A stretch of 64,000 nt of DNA from Magicicada septendecula (GCA_034769895.1 CM068367.1:117660573-117724572), one strand, 5' to 3'; counted from the first letter of the stretch, positions 52,231 to 64,000 are shown. Notes: generated by a model not told the origin, from the letters alone. Program-made: numbers and translations.

Positions 52231-52666
52231 CTACGGTGGTGTTTCTAAAGGTAGGAAAAGGACCCTCCAAAATGAAATCATGGAAAAATTCCCTTTGCTC
52301 CATTAGATTATCGTGCTGGATCACCAAATGCTAGAGGAATAAAACCAGAAAGAATATCCTGGTGCTCCTGGAAAGGGGTTGAGCATTAGGGCCAGCTCCC
52401 CAATGTTTATAAAAACAGGAAATTGCTAAAGATCCTAGAAGAATGAATCGGCGTGAAGATGTTAAGATGATATGAATCGATAATAGTTTATTAAATATAA
52501 ACTAATAATAACAATATAGAATAAAATGATATAATTAATATTTTTCTACATCCTCCTATTGGTAGTATTGCCCCTTGAGGTTGCGCTCTATATTTTGACA
52601 ACCGCTGTATTTTTATATAATTAATAATATGTTACTAATAATACTAAATTAATATCATTATCAATA

Positions 52667-52711
52667 TATTATTATTATTGTTATTATTATTATTATTATT
52701 AGTAGTAGTAC

Positions 52712-52755
<44 letters not shown>
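52667..52755. repeat. (TTA)n then (TAG)n microsatellite
   Basis: It has about 11 TTA units followed by about 18 AGT/TAG units with one interruption. Confidence 0.95.
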
Positions 52756-52819
52756 TTAACACGGCCTGGAATTAGCCACCAATAGATTGAGATAGTACTG
52801 CTCCCCTGGCGACGGATCC

Positions 52820-53450
52820 CCACAATCATACCGGTGCAAGTGGAAACTGAGGCTATACTTACAAAGAAGACAGTTAAATACCTAGGGGTGAGGTTAGATT
52901 AAGGCTATCCTACTGGGAGCAAATCACGTATGTAGCTGATAAGACGGCTCACATCACAACAAAGCTCAGCAGGCTTATGTAGTAGGCCCTACTGTTATCA
53001 AGAGGCGATTGTTGATGGTGGTCGCGGAATCCATCCTTTGTATGGTTGCAAAATCTAGGCCGATGCACTAAATACGGATAAATACAAGAAACGTATGGTA
53101 TCGGTGCAGAGAAGAGGAGCCCTCAGAGTAGCATCCTCTTATCGGACAGTGCCAGAGTCAGTAGTTCCGGTGGTAGAGGGAGTGGTTCCCGTAGACTTGT
53201 TGGCTCTAGAGCGAAAGCATCTCTTCGAAAGAAGAGATGTAATTGGAAGAGATGGGGAAAGCATGAAGTCAGCGATCTCACTCTCCGGCATTGGCAAGAT
53301 CGATAGAACAGGAAGGTCAGAGTTAGATGGATCGCAAGGCTCATACCGAATTTGCAGGAATCGATTGACCGCGAGCCCACACACCAGGGGACAGACTACT
53401 TTCTCTGACGGTGCATAAAGCATTTTGCCCTCCTAAAAAAAATTATTATT
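52820..53450 (+). mobile_element. R1-type LINE, 3' end
   Basis: The plus strand encodes KKTVKYLGVRLD (about 52888), a frame-broken WEQITYVADKTAH.TTKLSRLM stretch, then MVSVQRRGALRVASSYRTVP (53095) and VVEGVVPVDLLALERK. KYLGV.LD, QRRGALR.A.SYRTVS and G.IPIDLLA.ER are signatures of the C-terminal part of R1-clade LINE proteins. The zinc-knuckle end is not clear. A short A-rich tail follows at about 53435. It is 5'-truncated and carries frame changes near 52905-53090. Confidence 0.8.
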
Positions 53451-53573
53451 ACTACTATTATTATTATATGAGAAATACTATACGTAGATCCTATATATTT
53501 ATTATTATATTGTTATAATTGCCATATTAAAATCTTTAATTAATAAAGTTGTGTTAGTGGTTATAATCGCAGG

Positions 53574-53780
53574 CAGAAATTACACTGTTCCACACCACTG
53601 TAGAAACAAAATTCCCGATTAGCGCTTTCAAGGTTCAAAGATGATCATCAGATAGGAAATATACCTATCTTAAATATACTATCGTATATTTCCGATTTGA
53701 TGATGATCTGTGAACTGTGTGAAGCTTGAAAGTGCTAATCAAGAATTTTTCTACACTGGTGTGCAACAGTATAATTTCTG
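53574..53780. repeat. inverted pair of PLE-type ends with hammerhead-like motifs
   Basis: The arms 53574-53664 and 53683-53780 are inverse copies sharing CAGAAATTA, CACACCA.TGTAGAAA, GATTAGC.CTTTCAAG and GGAAATATAC. On the minus strand the left arm has CUGAUGA (53645-53651) and GAAAG (53625-53629). The right arm has UUGAUGA and GAAAG on the plus strand. Stem II is poor, so activity is unlikely. Confidence 0.6.
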
Positions 53781-53795
53781 TTCATTTTAAAATCA

Positions 53796-56700
53796 ATTTT
53801 TTTTCGGAATTTCTATTTTATAATAGAAATTTGCAGAATAACTTATTATTGTGGTAATTGTGAATTGTCGTAACCGTACGAAATTGTGAAACGAAGAGTT
53901 ACGATACAGCAGTATTATATTTTCATTGTACGTTTTTTTCATATTAATGTATTTGTTTACAAAAATATGTTGACAATAACAAATCTATAAACGTTAAGTT
54001 GCAAGGTCACTGCCAAAGGAAAACTCCACTGGATAACTTCGGTTAGTTGGTGACTCACCGCGTACAGCAAATAACATCTGATAAAGTCGGCAAACATTTG
54101 ACAGTTGGACAGTTCGTTTGCCCAGCGCGCTGTTTTTGTTTTTACGATAAATACGTCAGAATACAACCATTTGAGGAGACAATCAATAGTAATATGAAAC
54201 TACTGAATAGGCTAATCAAATTCTCTTCAAAAAACATACGCTGCGCGTTCAGTACTCAGAGGACGATATTTTATATATGTTACTTTACAGGGACTACACA
54301 CAGTGGACAGAGCAGTCTGGACCACCACAGACTACGTAGACAACATTTCCACAAGTCTGAAAGAATTCCTAAAACGTTAGTCTCCTGGAAACTACTGAAC
54401 ACAGGCTTCCTTATTTCATAGTTTCAGTTACAAAACTTGATTCAAAGTAAATTGTTTACTGAACATCATTACAATCGTTGCGTTTCATATTCTTTTTTCA
54501 TCGAATCCTGGCCCTCCAGCATATTAGCTTTGTAGTGATTTGCTTTGCCTTGCCTTTTAGATGCCTTACGGCTCTAAAGCCTTACCGTTGTAATAGCATC
54601 CATCCACCTTGTTTTGATTTATCTTCATTCTCGTTTCTCGTTCTTGCAGTCTCATCCGTTCTTTCTAAGTACCAAATCGATGCTATTCTTTTCGTCTTGC
54701 TGAATCTTACTATGTGCTCCAACTGCCTAACTCGTGGTTGATTCTTAGTCAACACGTTCTCTTGTTATCTTGCATACGCCCGTGGGTTTTTCTCAATATC
54801 CTTCTCTCAAAACAACTCGTATTATTTTTATCCCGTGATGTCACAGACGCAGTCTCATACTACTGCATACTGCATACTACGGTTACCACGGACACTATAA
54901 GTCTTATGTGTATTAAGTTAGACTTTCAGTTTATATATCTAAATTTTGGATTATGCGAGATAATTTAGATCTAAAAACTAATTTTGGTTAAAACAAAATT
55001 TTAAATACCGGTTGTACGGTGACTTGCAAAGTCGAGCGACACGTGGATAGAGTACAGACACCTGAATAGATGACTTTTACTCAAATGGGTACACAGTGGA
55101 AAATAATTACGATTAAAAAATTAAAATATATAAAACATTGTATAGGCTACTAATTACGTACGAACCGGAAACAGTGACAATGACTAAGAACTAAGGAAGT
55201 AGAATGTAAACTGTAGAAATTAAATGTTTGAGACGTAAAGAGGAGAAACTGAAAAAGAACGGAGTCAGAATTGGACAAATAAGAAATAAATTTGGAAGTT
55301 TAGCCGATATTGGAGTAACTAGAATAAGATAGTGGAGTCAGGATAATAATAAAGATTGAAAGAAACCTGAGAAAACGCAGCGGGGACGATTCTAGTGTGA
55401 AAGGGGGAAAATTTGAGTAAAGCAAAAGGACTGGCAATCAATAAGCACCAGTGGCATAAGCTTGTGTACTGTAGATAATCACTAATGTATTAATAATGAT
55501 TAATTAAATATTAAACTTATTTATATCTTAATATAAAGCGGGATAAAATATATCGAATAAGTTTTATTGACTGGTATATTTTATTGGTATATGTTCATAA
55601 GTTTATGAATTAATATAGTTTCTTTTGTAATTAAAACTAGAATTTGTAAAATTCTAACACAATTTTGATAAGAGGATTTTTGATTAAATAATCAATAAAT
55701 TATATACCTCAAATTTAGATATCTTTATCCCTTCGATACGTTACACGTCCCTTTACAACTCATTAAATGTTTATAAATGTGGTAATATTTTTCCGCTAAG
55801 TATTCAAACATCATACTAATAGTTACTGTAAGTATTAGTAACATTATAAGTTTCATTTACCCTAATTACATGAATTTAACTGTAATCTAGGATACAGATG
55901 TGTGCTACTCGATAACTAAATTACTTTGGTGACTTTGTTGCAACAACATATTTGTTATTTACGAGGTTCATACTTGACGCTTCTTTGGGAAGCCGCCTTT
56001 TCTCAACAAATTCAGCTTAGATGTTGCTCAGGACTGCTGCATCATCTGTCCATAATTTCGCGTTTCTGTCGTTACATGTTTTCTTAGACCCACTAAGATT
56101 TGCGTCAACAGTGCGGTAGAAAGTGTGTCCTCTTGCGTAACTCCGCAGTTAATTTTAAATCCCACTCCTGTCTTTTCTTGTAACAACGTTAGTTCCTACT
56201 AGAGTGTGTTTTTTTTAGCTAGTTTAAAAATCTTTTTAGCCATTGCTCTATACCCTCAATAGCTTCTTGTACATCACCACTAGGTTTAAAAAGTGAATGA
56301 CCCTGTCACTTTGCAGGTTTAAAATAAGACGAAAAGTACCCTAGCTTTTGTTTTAAAATCAAGTACTTAATATGATTAATCATCAGCGATACATTGCTTT
56401 AAGACGATTCTGATTTAATAAGATTTCCTCTCCATCGCAATTGTGAATTTCCTATATCCTCGCTTCCCTCTGAAGCATAAGTCAACAATTTTCTCCGTTT
56501 GAATTTATTTCCATTTGCCTGAGTTATCCAAACCAAATCAAAACCAAGTTGTCAACTAATTTGAAAATGCACGTTTCTGATTAGTAGCCACATATAGGTT
56601 CCACTTTAAAAGAAACTATCTGCTATACTTTTTTACTTTATATGACCAATAAAAATTTTTAATTATAAACTTAAAATCTGAAGTTTATTTAATATAGTAT

Positions 56701-57000
56701 CCAATTTTTTTTTTTTATCTGGTCTGATATCCAATCACATACTATGATGTACACTGTACCAGCGCGAAGCGTTCGGACCTTTTCGGTTTTCTCGTGACAA
56801 TATCATTGGTTAAGAGTTGGATCGCGTCCATTTGGACAAGTTGATCTAATCGCACGTCATATTTAGCAGCGAATCATTTGCTTTCACTGAGAGCGAATCA
56901 GTGCTTTCAAGGTCACGATAAACATCGCTGTTGCTAACATTATGTTCCTTATCAATTTGTTCTGGAATATTTATGGTCTCACATCCTCAAAGTTGAATTT
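53796..57000. other. AT-rich region with LINE scraps only
   Basis: The minus strand at 54540-54790 shows RTRNENEDKSK and TRWMDAI-like residues. The plus strand at 55200-55400 shows VEIKCLRRKEEKL and NGVRIGQIRNKFG, resembling the MRFLR...G.TR.DRI.N region of LINE C-termini. The minus strand at 56080-56250 shows FKINCGVTQEDTLSTALL, resembling the GVRQGD.LS..LF block. All are short and broken. No host gene was recognised. Confidence 0.4.
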
Positions 57001-57009
57001 CAAATACGT

Positions 57010-57170
57010 AGTATAGTTTACACTTAGTAACATACAAATGGTTGGTTTGACTGATTAATTCCCATTTCTTTTACAAGCAGCGTTTTAAATTCATAAACAG
57101 GAACCGCCATTGCTTTGTATAACTTAAGCATCGCTTCGTTGCGAACTCACTTTCTTAAATGTCTCATTTC
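57010..57170 (-). pseudogene. LINE C-terminal scrap
   Basis: The minus strand gives RNEAMLKLYKAMAVPVYEFK, matching the KFYKVMATPALTYGSE block of the 16.7-19.3 kb LINE. It is only about 50 codons long. Confidence 0.5.
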
Positions 57171-57929
57171 ACTGCATCTTTCAAGTAAATTGCTAGTTTA
57201 CCTATGTCTTAATTTTTAACTTAGCTTACGCTTCTTATTCCTGTTACATAAAACTGACCTCTTCCGAACTTTTGTTCACATTAATTATCTTTGCTGGAAC
57301 AAGAACGGAGCGACCAAATATTAACAAATTTGACCCTTAATCTCGATTGTTCTGGCACTGAACAGTAACGCTCTTATCACCAGTACTACGAGTAAGGTAA
57401 GACGCTTTCACCGAGAATTCATAGCGGTAACACAGTGTGAATAATATTATTACATAGTCTGAGCTGGTGAGAGAGACGTATCACTGTTATATGATTATTT
57501 TACAGCGTGATAACGTTAAGCACTCTATTACATAAGCAGACGGAGGTAACCATATATCATTACCGTCAATTCTGTCACGGTTTTGACACATATAAAGTCT
57601 CTCTCGTTTTAATGTAATGTTGTTGGTTACGAGTCTCTTATCAGTCCTTTCACTTGTAACTAGACAATAATGTTTAAATTACATCCATCGAAATTGTTGT
57701 CAAGTCCTGTAAGTTCTGCAGCCACACATCACTACAACAGTTGTTCAAAACGTTTGTAGTTATTCCATTATAAATGTTCAGTTGTTGATTACGTATTTAC
57801 CCTCTAAATTCGTTCTAACAATTTCGTTTGCAGATGTTGAACTCTACTTTCAACCGATCATTATCCAGTTTAGTGTAAATGTATCAAACTAGTAATAACG
57901 ATTTTACCTCTCAACAATCTTGTACTAAC
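57171..57929. other. no gene recognised
   Basis: There is no supported feature. Confidence 0.4.
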
Positions 57930-58385
57930 TTAGTCACATTCTATACATATCGTCATCGATGTCATCCTCTGCGGCTTAGGCTAGTAGTCTGTTTCAGTCT
58001 CAATGGAATTCATCCAACCATCGTTTACGGGGTCTTTCCACACTTCCCTTCCCCCTTTGATGATAATCCAGAGCTCTTCTTGAAAATCTAGTTGAATCAA
58101 TTCTCTCTACCTGTAACCGCCACTCCCTTTCGTACCGGCAGATTTTTCTCATTTAAGCTTTCATCTATACCTAGCTCCATTCTAATATGAACATTTTTGA
58201 TAAGATCTCTCCTGGTACAACCCTTTACAGCCTTCAAGAACCTCATTTCCGTTCCTTGTAGACTAGATATATCTTTGGCCTTTCTAATCCAAGTCTCACT
58301 ACCATACAGTAGTTGAGATATGACCGTTACATTATAATATTTCAATTGGGTCTCTTTCCTTGTTTTCTTCTTTAAGTGTTTAATG
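57930..58385 (-). pseudogene. LINE C-terminal fragment
   Basis: The minus strand reads KYYNVTVISQLLYGSETWI, then GTEMRFLKAVKGCTRRDLIK and NVHIRMELGIDESLNEK. In another frame it continues GSVERPRKRWLDEFH near 58030. This is the same family as the 16.7-19.3 kb LINE (YGSETW, MKFLR.VKG.T..D.I.NE). The expected order is kept, but frame changes separate the two parts. Confidence 0.75.
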
Positions 58386-59212
58386 ATACATCCACAAAGC
58401 GACGGCTTTCAACGCCTTATATTGCAACGTATTTATGTGTGTAAATTTGTATATGTACTTTAATTTGTATAGCCCCACGTTCTTTGGGAGCCAAATATGC
58501 AACAATACCTATACATAAATACATATACATATACACAAATTTAGCGTGACCGGTCTCACGTTCAAGATTGACAAATTATGTAACAATATAACATTTAAAT
58601 TGGGTTTCAGGTGTATCTGCAATAAGAACTCTATGTAACTTGTAACGGTATTTCAAATTTATTTGATATTATTAAAAATTGTGCACATGGCACTGACTTC
58701 GATTTAAAACATTCGTTATTAATTGTTATTATGCCGTAAGGCTTATGCTATACACATCCTTACTGACTAAATATTCTATTCTACTAATTATTGTATTACA
58801 GAAAAATCTCATTTTCAGACTACTCAGTCGATTAATGTGTTTCAAAATATCAATATTTAAATCTCCTTTTATATATTGTAATGTACTCAAAATATTAATA
58901 GTTATTGAATTTATCTTTTTGTTTCTCAGTACTGTTTTATCTCGAATACTAATTGTTTTCATTTAAATGCTTTGTATTCATTTTATTTCATATTAATTTG
59001 AGCTCTTGTTACGTTAATCGTATTTCTAAAACATCTATGATTTTAATTCTACTTTACAAGAAACATTGGCTCTTACTTTTAAATAAATATAAATGTCTTT
59101 AATTGTCTTTGAGTTCATTGTATGATTAAGATATAAATTAGTTGTTTATCACCTTATTGTCGTCAATCATACTCGATCATTTTGATCCATCTGTAGTTGT
59201 CCTCGTCTCGCA
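58386..59212. other. AT-rich region, nothing recognised
   Basis: There is no coding or RNA feature. A short self-complementary AT stretch containing ACATATACATATACAC lies near 58515-58545. Confidence 0.4.
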
Positions 59213-59317
59213 GTCCAGCGTCGGCTGTCTCTCTTCTCCTCTTGTCCAGCGTCGAATCACTCTCTGGAACTCTCCTCTTATCCAGCGTCGTATCACTTCA
59301 TCTTGAACTCTCCTCTT
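59213..59317 (-). repeat. three-unit tandem repeat of 31-38 bp
   Basis: Each unit starts TCCAGCGTCG on the plus strand and ends CTCCTCTT (59213-59243, 59244-59279, 59280-59317). It lies about 230 bp downstream of the minus-strand TATA box, so it would be in the 5' part of that transcript. Confidence 0.75.
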
Positions 59318-59539
59318 GCTGTTTCTGACGTCAATGGATCTTCTTATGTAATTCTTCTTATGTGCTGCTGTTATTATTTAAAAATGATTGTATTTACAAC
59401 TTAGTTACATAGTTGTATGTAACTGGAAAATTTAAACTATTTACAAAAAATAAAATAAATAAATACGCCGTGCGGACGGGCATAAGCTCCCGCTGCACCG
59501 TGGATGATTTAAGAAAGAGAACCACTGTAGCTTGCGTGT

Positions 59540-59556
59540 CCTATTTATACCCATGT
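59540..59556 (-). promoter_or_regulatory. minus-strand TATA promoter
   Basis: The minus strand reads CATGGGTATAAATAGGAC, a near-ideal TATA box, in a GC-balanced segment. A leader with the three-unit repeat lies downstream. It may be the promoter of an LTR fossil or a host gene; no coding region was recognised. Confidence 0.45.
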
Positions 59557-60470
59557 CTTGGTCGACACCTGCAGTGGTACGAAATCGACATGTCAGAAAC
59601 TGTCTCTGGATTCAGTTCCCCCACTCTTTGTCAATTTCGCTATTTCTTATATTTCTGAGAATTGCAGAGTCCTGTAAGTATACTCTTATACTTATCTTAC
59701 AATTATTTTTACAACACATGTTCACTGTAATTTTGGACATTGCAACTTAACCCTTTCGATTTGTACACAGTTATTTCACTATTACACTCATACGGTGTGG
59801 CACTTTCGCGTAGTTTTCGTACACAGTATTTAGTAAATTTTATTACATTTTATTGTGGTTTTGGATTTTAATTCTTAATTATAGTTTATGAATAATTACG
59901 GAAAAACAATAATTGTGCAATTATTCATCTTGGGGTGGTAAACTCGCCTGCATAGACCTGCGTTCACACACACTAGCAAAATACTGGTGTACACACTTTC
60001 AGTTACATTTGTGTGTGTGTGCACGTCGATTCAGGTCGAAACACCTGTTCATATTTTTGTCTGAGCCAAGCTTGCAATCCCTGACATGCTTATTTCTAAT
60101 ATATTATTAATTATTTACAGTTTATTAGGTAAATTTAAATATTTAATGCTCAGTACATCACTTATTTGTACTGTCGCAATATATCATCTTGATATGTAGT
60201 GCTGCACCCTAGATACTTGAAATCTGGCACCTGTTCTATTGGCAAGTCGTATATGACAATCTTTGTTCTAATATGATTTCCTCCAGAAAAAGCCATAACT
60301 TTTGTTTTAGATAAGGAAGTGGTTTGATGGTTTCTATACATATTAAAACATATATTTGCATTCTAAAAACGTGTTTTAATTGTTACTTTGCTAATCCTTC
60401 ACTCTCCTTTCCCTCTGTTTCAAGATTTCTTTATCTTCTTTTTCTTCTTCTTTCTCCTTCATTTTCTTTC

Positions 60471-60472
<2 letters not shown>
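59557..60472. other. no gene recognised
   Basis: It is upstream of the minus-strand TATA box, with no supported feature beyond short GT and CA runs. Confidence 0.35.
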
Positions 60473-60501
<29 letters not shown>

Positions 60502-60560
60502 CTTCTTCTTCTTCTTCTTCTTCTTCTTCTCTTTCTACTTCTTCGTCGTCTTCTTCTTCT
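60473..60560. repeat. (TTC)n microsatellite, interrupted
   Basis: It is a pure run to 60531, then mixed CTT/CGT units. Confidence 0.9.
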
Positions 60561-60880
60561 GTACTTCCAAGATTTAAATTCTGTGTGTGGCCTCTAGATA
60601 TGGCTGTTAGATCTGAGAAAAGGCTGGACCCGAAGAAGCAGACCCGGACCGAGACAACGAAGTGTTGAGGCGGAGCGCGACTTCAGAGTACTGAAGCGTA
60701 ACCGCTGGCTTGATAGGTTGTTATTAAACCCAAAAGCTTGATGTCAGTTTTGTGATGTAGTGGGAGTAAGACCGCCAGAAAACAAATCCTACCTCCGCTG
60801 CCTTTACGATCATGGGAGGAATCCTTAATGATTTAGAAAAGGGACTCTAAAATCAATGTGTCAGCCCCATAATCCTCCTA
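60561..60880. other. no gene recognised
   Basis: It is a GC-balanced patch with no nameable match. Confidence 0.35.
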
Positions 60881-61164
60881 CTCAAGCCCGTATTTAGGTA
60901 TCTTGACGCTCCTGGGTAAAAATAAAAACAATTGCTGCCCCCAAAATATATATAAAAGTGAAGACTATTTCATTTTCACGTCACTCTCCCACTCTATATT
61001 TTTCTTTGTTTTATATGAACAAACAATTGTGGGTGCGTGTACTTATGTACGCGCGTTAGAAGTTATACTTCTTTGGCGTGATTGAAAAACTAAGGGTTAA
61101 CATGCATGCTAAAAATTCATACGAGTAGAACGATAAGAGGAGTGAAGGGAGATGGTAAATACGA

Positions 61165-61530
61165 TTATCGGTTATAGATACCGCATCCAGCTGGACCCGT
61201 GAAAAATATTTGGAACGGATTGCGGTTTGGAGTTAATAGATTGGAGATGACATATAGCAAAAGTTCTTTTTGTTTATCGTTATTATTATGCCATTTTTCA
61301 TATGGTTGACGTTTGAGAAAAACTCTTGGCCTCTTAATTCCAGCTCGAAGTATATTGCAATAATCTTCGTCTGAGGAAATATTGTTATTTTGATAAAAAG
61401 AATCAAAATCAGAGTAATCATTATTTTCGAGATTGACCCTAATATCTTTATAACAATTTGCATGATTTTTGAATTCAGGCTCATCTTTTCGCATAGGTGA
61501 TAATATAGTTGTAGATCGGAAGGCATAAAA
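61165..61530 (-). pseudogene. PIF1-type helicase fragment (Helitron/Helentron Hel domain)
   Basis: From 61494 the minus-strand frame reads RPRVFLKRQPYEKWHNNNDK, then QKELLLYVISNLLTPNRNP and FQIFFTGPAGCG. Hydrophobic residues followed by F.TG.AGCGK is the Walker A motif of PIF1-like helicases, where GKT or GKS should follow. Here the frame turns to IYNR right after GCG, so the domain is cut inside the nucleotide-binding loop. In Helitrons this helicase unwinds donor DNA during rolling-circle transposition. This piece is truncated on both sides. Confidence 0.6.
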
Positions 61531-61930
61531 GTTGCTTCAAATCTACACTACTGAGGTTTATTTACCACTATTTTTTTATAGCATGTAAACGTGTGTTTGT
61601 GTGTTTATAATATGACTATTATACACTAAAAGATAAAAATTTAATTCAATTGAATTAATTTAAATTCAATATTATAATATTTTAGTAGAGAAAAAATTAA
61701 TTTATTATCGAATAGCTCAAAATACTTATGAATAGTGTATTACAGTAATGGATTTACTTTTCGATAGACTTCTGAATAACTAAGTGTGATCTATAATTTA
61801 AAATATAGAAATATATATTAGATTATTGGATTAAACCAAACATAATGACAGAATACTTATCGAAACTTTTATTGATTTAATATAAAAAAGACTTTTGAAA
61901 TTAATACTTATGAAAAATTAACCTCAAATA

Positions 61931-62155
61931 TTTTTAAACACTTATTAAAATTTGGTTACACAATTTTTGTCACCGAAAAATATTTCACACCACAATGTAT
62001 ATAAAGTTATTTAATTATACATCCATTCACGATCAGCACCAGCAGGTCCATCGGGGCCGCGACCGAAATGTTTTTTAAACACTTATTAAAATTTGGTTAC
62101 ACAATTTTTGTCACCGAAAAATATTTCACAGCACAATGTATATAAAGTTATTTAA
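61931..62155. repeat. 83-bp tandem duplication interrupted by a copied 57-bp filler
   Basis: Copies at 61931-62013 and about 62072-62154 differ at one seen base. The filler between them (about 62015-62071) repeats almost exactly 62693-62750, including GATCAGCACCAGCAGGTCCA. Confidence 0.85.
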
Positions 62156-62290
62156 AAAGAAAAGTTAATTACTATAGTGAGTTAGAGTTATAAGTTAGTT
62201 GCCCGGTGGTTTCTGCAGAAAGTTTCTGAATAGACTTCTAATGAACACAGAAATTGATGTAATTAAAAATTCAGTTTTGCTGACCACGTG

Positions 62291-62456
<166 letters not shown>

Positions 62457-62640
62457 TGTTTCACAATTATTATTATTTACGAATACAAGCCTGTGTTTAT
62501 ATTTAACGCAACTGTATTGTGTAAACCACCAGCTAGGTAATAGAATTTTTGTATGATTCTTGCCCTATGTATAATTGTTGCGCAGCAATTTTCTTTTTCT
62601 TTAATATATAAATGAGCAAGACGTTGATGGCATGAAATAA

Positions 62641-62847
62641 CTAAATAAAATTGAAGAAATAAATCGTCGGGTTATTAATTGTTGCTTTTAAATTATATAT
62701 CCATTCACGATCAGCACCAGCAGGTCCATCGGGGCCGCGACCGAAATGTTTTGGTTTTTTGGCCTCAGGCACGTTGTTCACGGCTAACTTCATCCTGTTA
62801 ACTTTCCGTTTCCGTTGCATGGTGCGCGCGCATTTCGTTACATACAA
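62641..62847 (-). CDS. unidentified reading frame near the upper end of the Helentron-like element
   Basis: The minus-strand frame starts MYVTKCARTMQRKRKVNRMK, with an alternative Met at residue 10 in better context. It continues AKKPKHFGRGPDGPAGADRE, then turns AT-rich and stops. The basic start and GC-balanced codons up to residue 48 contrast with the AT-rich end, so the true coding part may be only the first 48 codons, possibly an exon. A 57-bp part encoding GRGPDGPAGADREW is copied again at 62015-62071. I do not recognise the protein. Its position fits the start of the element's replication protein, but this is a guess. Confidence 0.3.
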   Translation of the reverse strand: MYVTKCARTMQRKRKVNRMKLAVNNVPEAKKPKHFGRGPDGPAGADREWIYNLKATINNPTIYFFNFI

Positions 62848-62899
62848 AAACTTTCACCCTCAACGCGCCTAAAGAAGTATAACTTCAAAAAAATAGTTG

Positions 62900-64000
62900 T
62901 TTTCTAAGTAATTTTAATTACCAGAAAATACTCGGAAAAAGAATATGAATGATTACAGAAAATATTATTAGTTGACTGATTTAGGAAATTACGTTAGCTT
63001 TATGAGAAGTCTCTTACATAACCATAAATAATATGAAACAGAACCCCAAATTTAGAGTGTAATAGACATTTTCCTTGCTCCGTTTTCAGCAAGCAACTTA
63101 ATCCACGCTCATAATCAAGTTTCATTGTCAGGTCAGACTCAGTAGCAAGAACAACAATGTGGCTGAGGCGATCCTGTGTTTGGATGGCTCTTAAGTAGTT
63201 GATGCTTCGAATTAGATCTGAGAATGACTCTTCAAATCAACAGTTGGAAACTGGTGTAATTAAATTTTATAAGTTATGTTTAAGTCCGGATAAACACTTA
63301 AAATGTTTAGTTTCTTTAATATCTTGTAGAAGTGTGAAGGCAATTAAATAAATTTTTTCACTTTCTTGGATTAAATGGAAACTCTTGAAATGAAAGCACT
63401 CACATACAACTGATGACTCATCAAGACCCGACCTGTGGACTCAAAGAAATAGACAGGCCTAAGTCAGTGTGAATAATTCATTTGTGAATAATAAATTTTG
63501 AGGTCAATTACGAAAACTACTGTCGCGAAACTAGAAAAATATGATACAGTTAAAGTACAAAAAAGAACAAACAATCGCTTCCACTATAACACGCTTTTCC
63601 TGCTCTCTTGTTAACAGTGTAACGCATATGTTTTCCCTTTTCCAGCGACAAAAATTCTCACTTGTCGCGAAAGACTGAAATTTCACAACCATGGTCGATA
63701 TATCGTATTTTTCTAACCTCCAACTTGTATCCCCCTAAATCTGCCGCCCTTTTTGCCCCACCCCCTTAAATACAGGCCTCCGACTCCTATGTACTACAAG
63801 TAAATATGGCGAGGAGTTGATGACCATGATGACGATGACGGCGATGGTAATTGTTGGTGAGTCACTGCCTTCGCACATTTGGTTACTTACAGGTTGGTAT
63901 AAAAGTTAACATGACAGCGCATGATGAAAATTTGAGTGGATACTTTTTGTGGACGCAGTAAAAGGTTTAAGTACGACAAAAATGTATCAACATTTTTTTT
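62900..64000. other. no gene recognised
   Basis: It is AT-rich to 63700, then holds the right end of the possible outer hAT-like element. Nothing was recognised after 63786. Confidence 0.4.

Noticed and set aside
53123-53423. Two minus-strand open frames opposite the R1-type LINE
   Set aside because: They are antisense shadows of the plus-strand LINE coding trace.

Overview
The window looks like repeat-dense nuclear DNA from an arthropod, most likely an insect with a large genome. It is AT-rich, has no operons, and no intact multi-exon host gene was found. It holds very long (TG)n arrays, R1-type and other LINE relics common in insects, Penelope-like retroelement (PLE) ends, hAT, Tigger/pogo and mariner-type DNA transposon pieces, and one short (GGTTA)n run that matches the insect telomere motif. 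A cockroach, termite or other hemimetabolous insect would fit, but species cannot be fixed from this sequence.

1-5.7 kb: a complete-ended Tigger/pogo-like transposon (87-5674, TA target duplication, 27-bp inverted ends). Its 5' part is expanded into about 40 copies of a 113-bp minisatellite, and its transposase is reduced to N- and C-terminal stubs. 5.7-13 kb: an unclassified inverted-end element (second copy at 36.4-37.1 kb), a 250-bp (TG)n array, a PLE tail with a hammerhead-type core, and a 3.1-kb LTR-like element set in (AT)n. 13-20 kb: Tigger-like and mariner-type relics, and a LINE split by a 1.7-kb insertion with a 6-bp target duplication. 20-25 kb: a PLE tail, a dense heat-shock-element array (21.27-21.38 kb), a hammerhead inside an inverted repeat, and a 157-bp TA-flanked MITE.

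25-30 kb: a PLE fragment with a GIY-YIG endonuclease, then a nearly full-length but broken APE-type LINE (26.2-29.6 kb). 30-33 kb: a perfect-looking tandem duplication of a 661-bp block between three (TG)n arrays. 33-39 kb: hAT pieces, including a 625-bp non-autonomous hAT with a perfect 8-bp target duplication, a Gypsy integrase scrap and the second unclassified TIR element. 39.25-39.4 kb: the best host-gene candidate, a TATA promoter followed by a very short first coding exon ending in a strong splice donor.

40-48 kb: palindromic pairs of hammerhead-type PLE ends, an LTR-like GC-rich block, a LINE 3' end with its (GAA)n tail, GACA/GA simple repeats, and a second AT-embedded LTR-like element. 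48-54 kb: a 1.94-kb element with arms of about 220 bp around two tandem reverse-transcriptase relics, two tRNA-type SINE-like units and an R1-type LINE 3' end. 54-64 kb: scattered LINE scraps, a minus-strand TATA promoter with a three-unit repeat, and a Helentron-like element with a PIF1-type helicase scrap and an apparent templated insertion.

The genes do not form a pathway; the window is an archive of nested mobile elements. The recurring theme is PLE termini carrying hammerhead-type cores: three single copies on the minus strand, one weaker plus-strand copy, three inverted pairs and one inside other inverted arms. One pair of copies shows compensatory changes in stem II.
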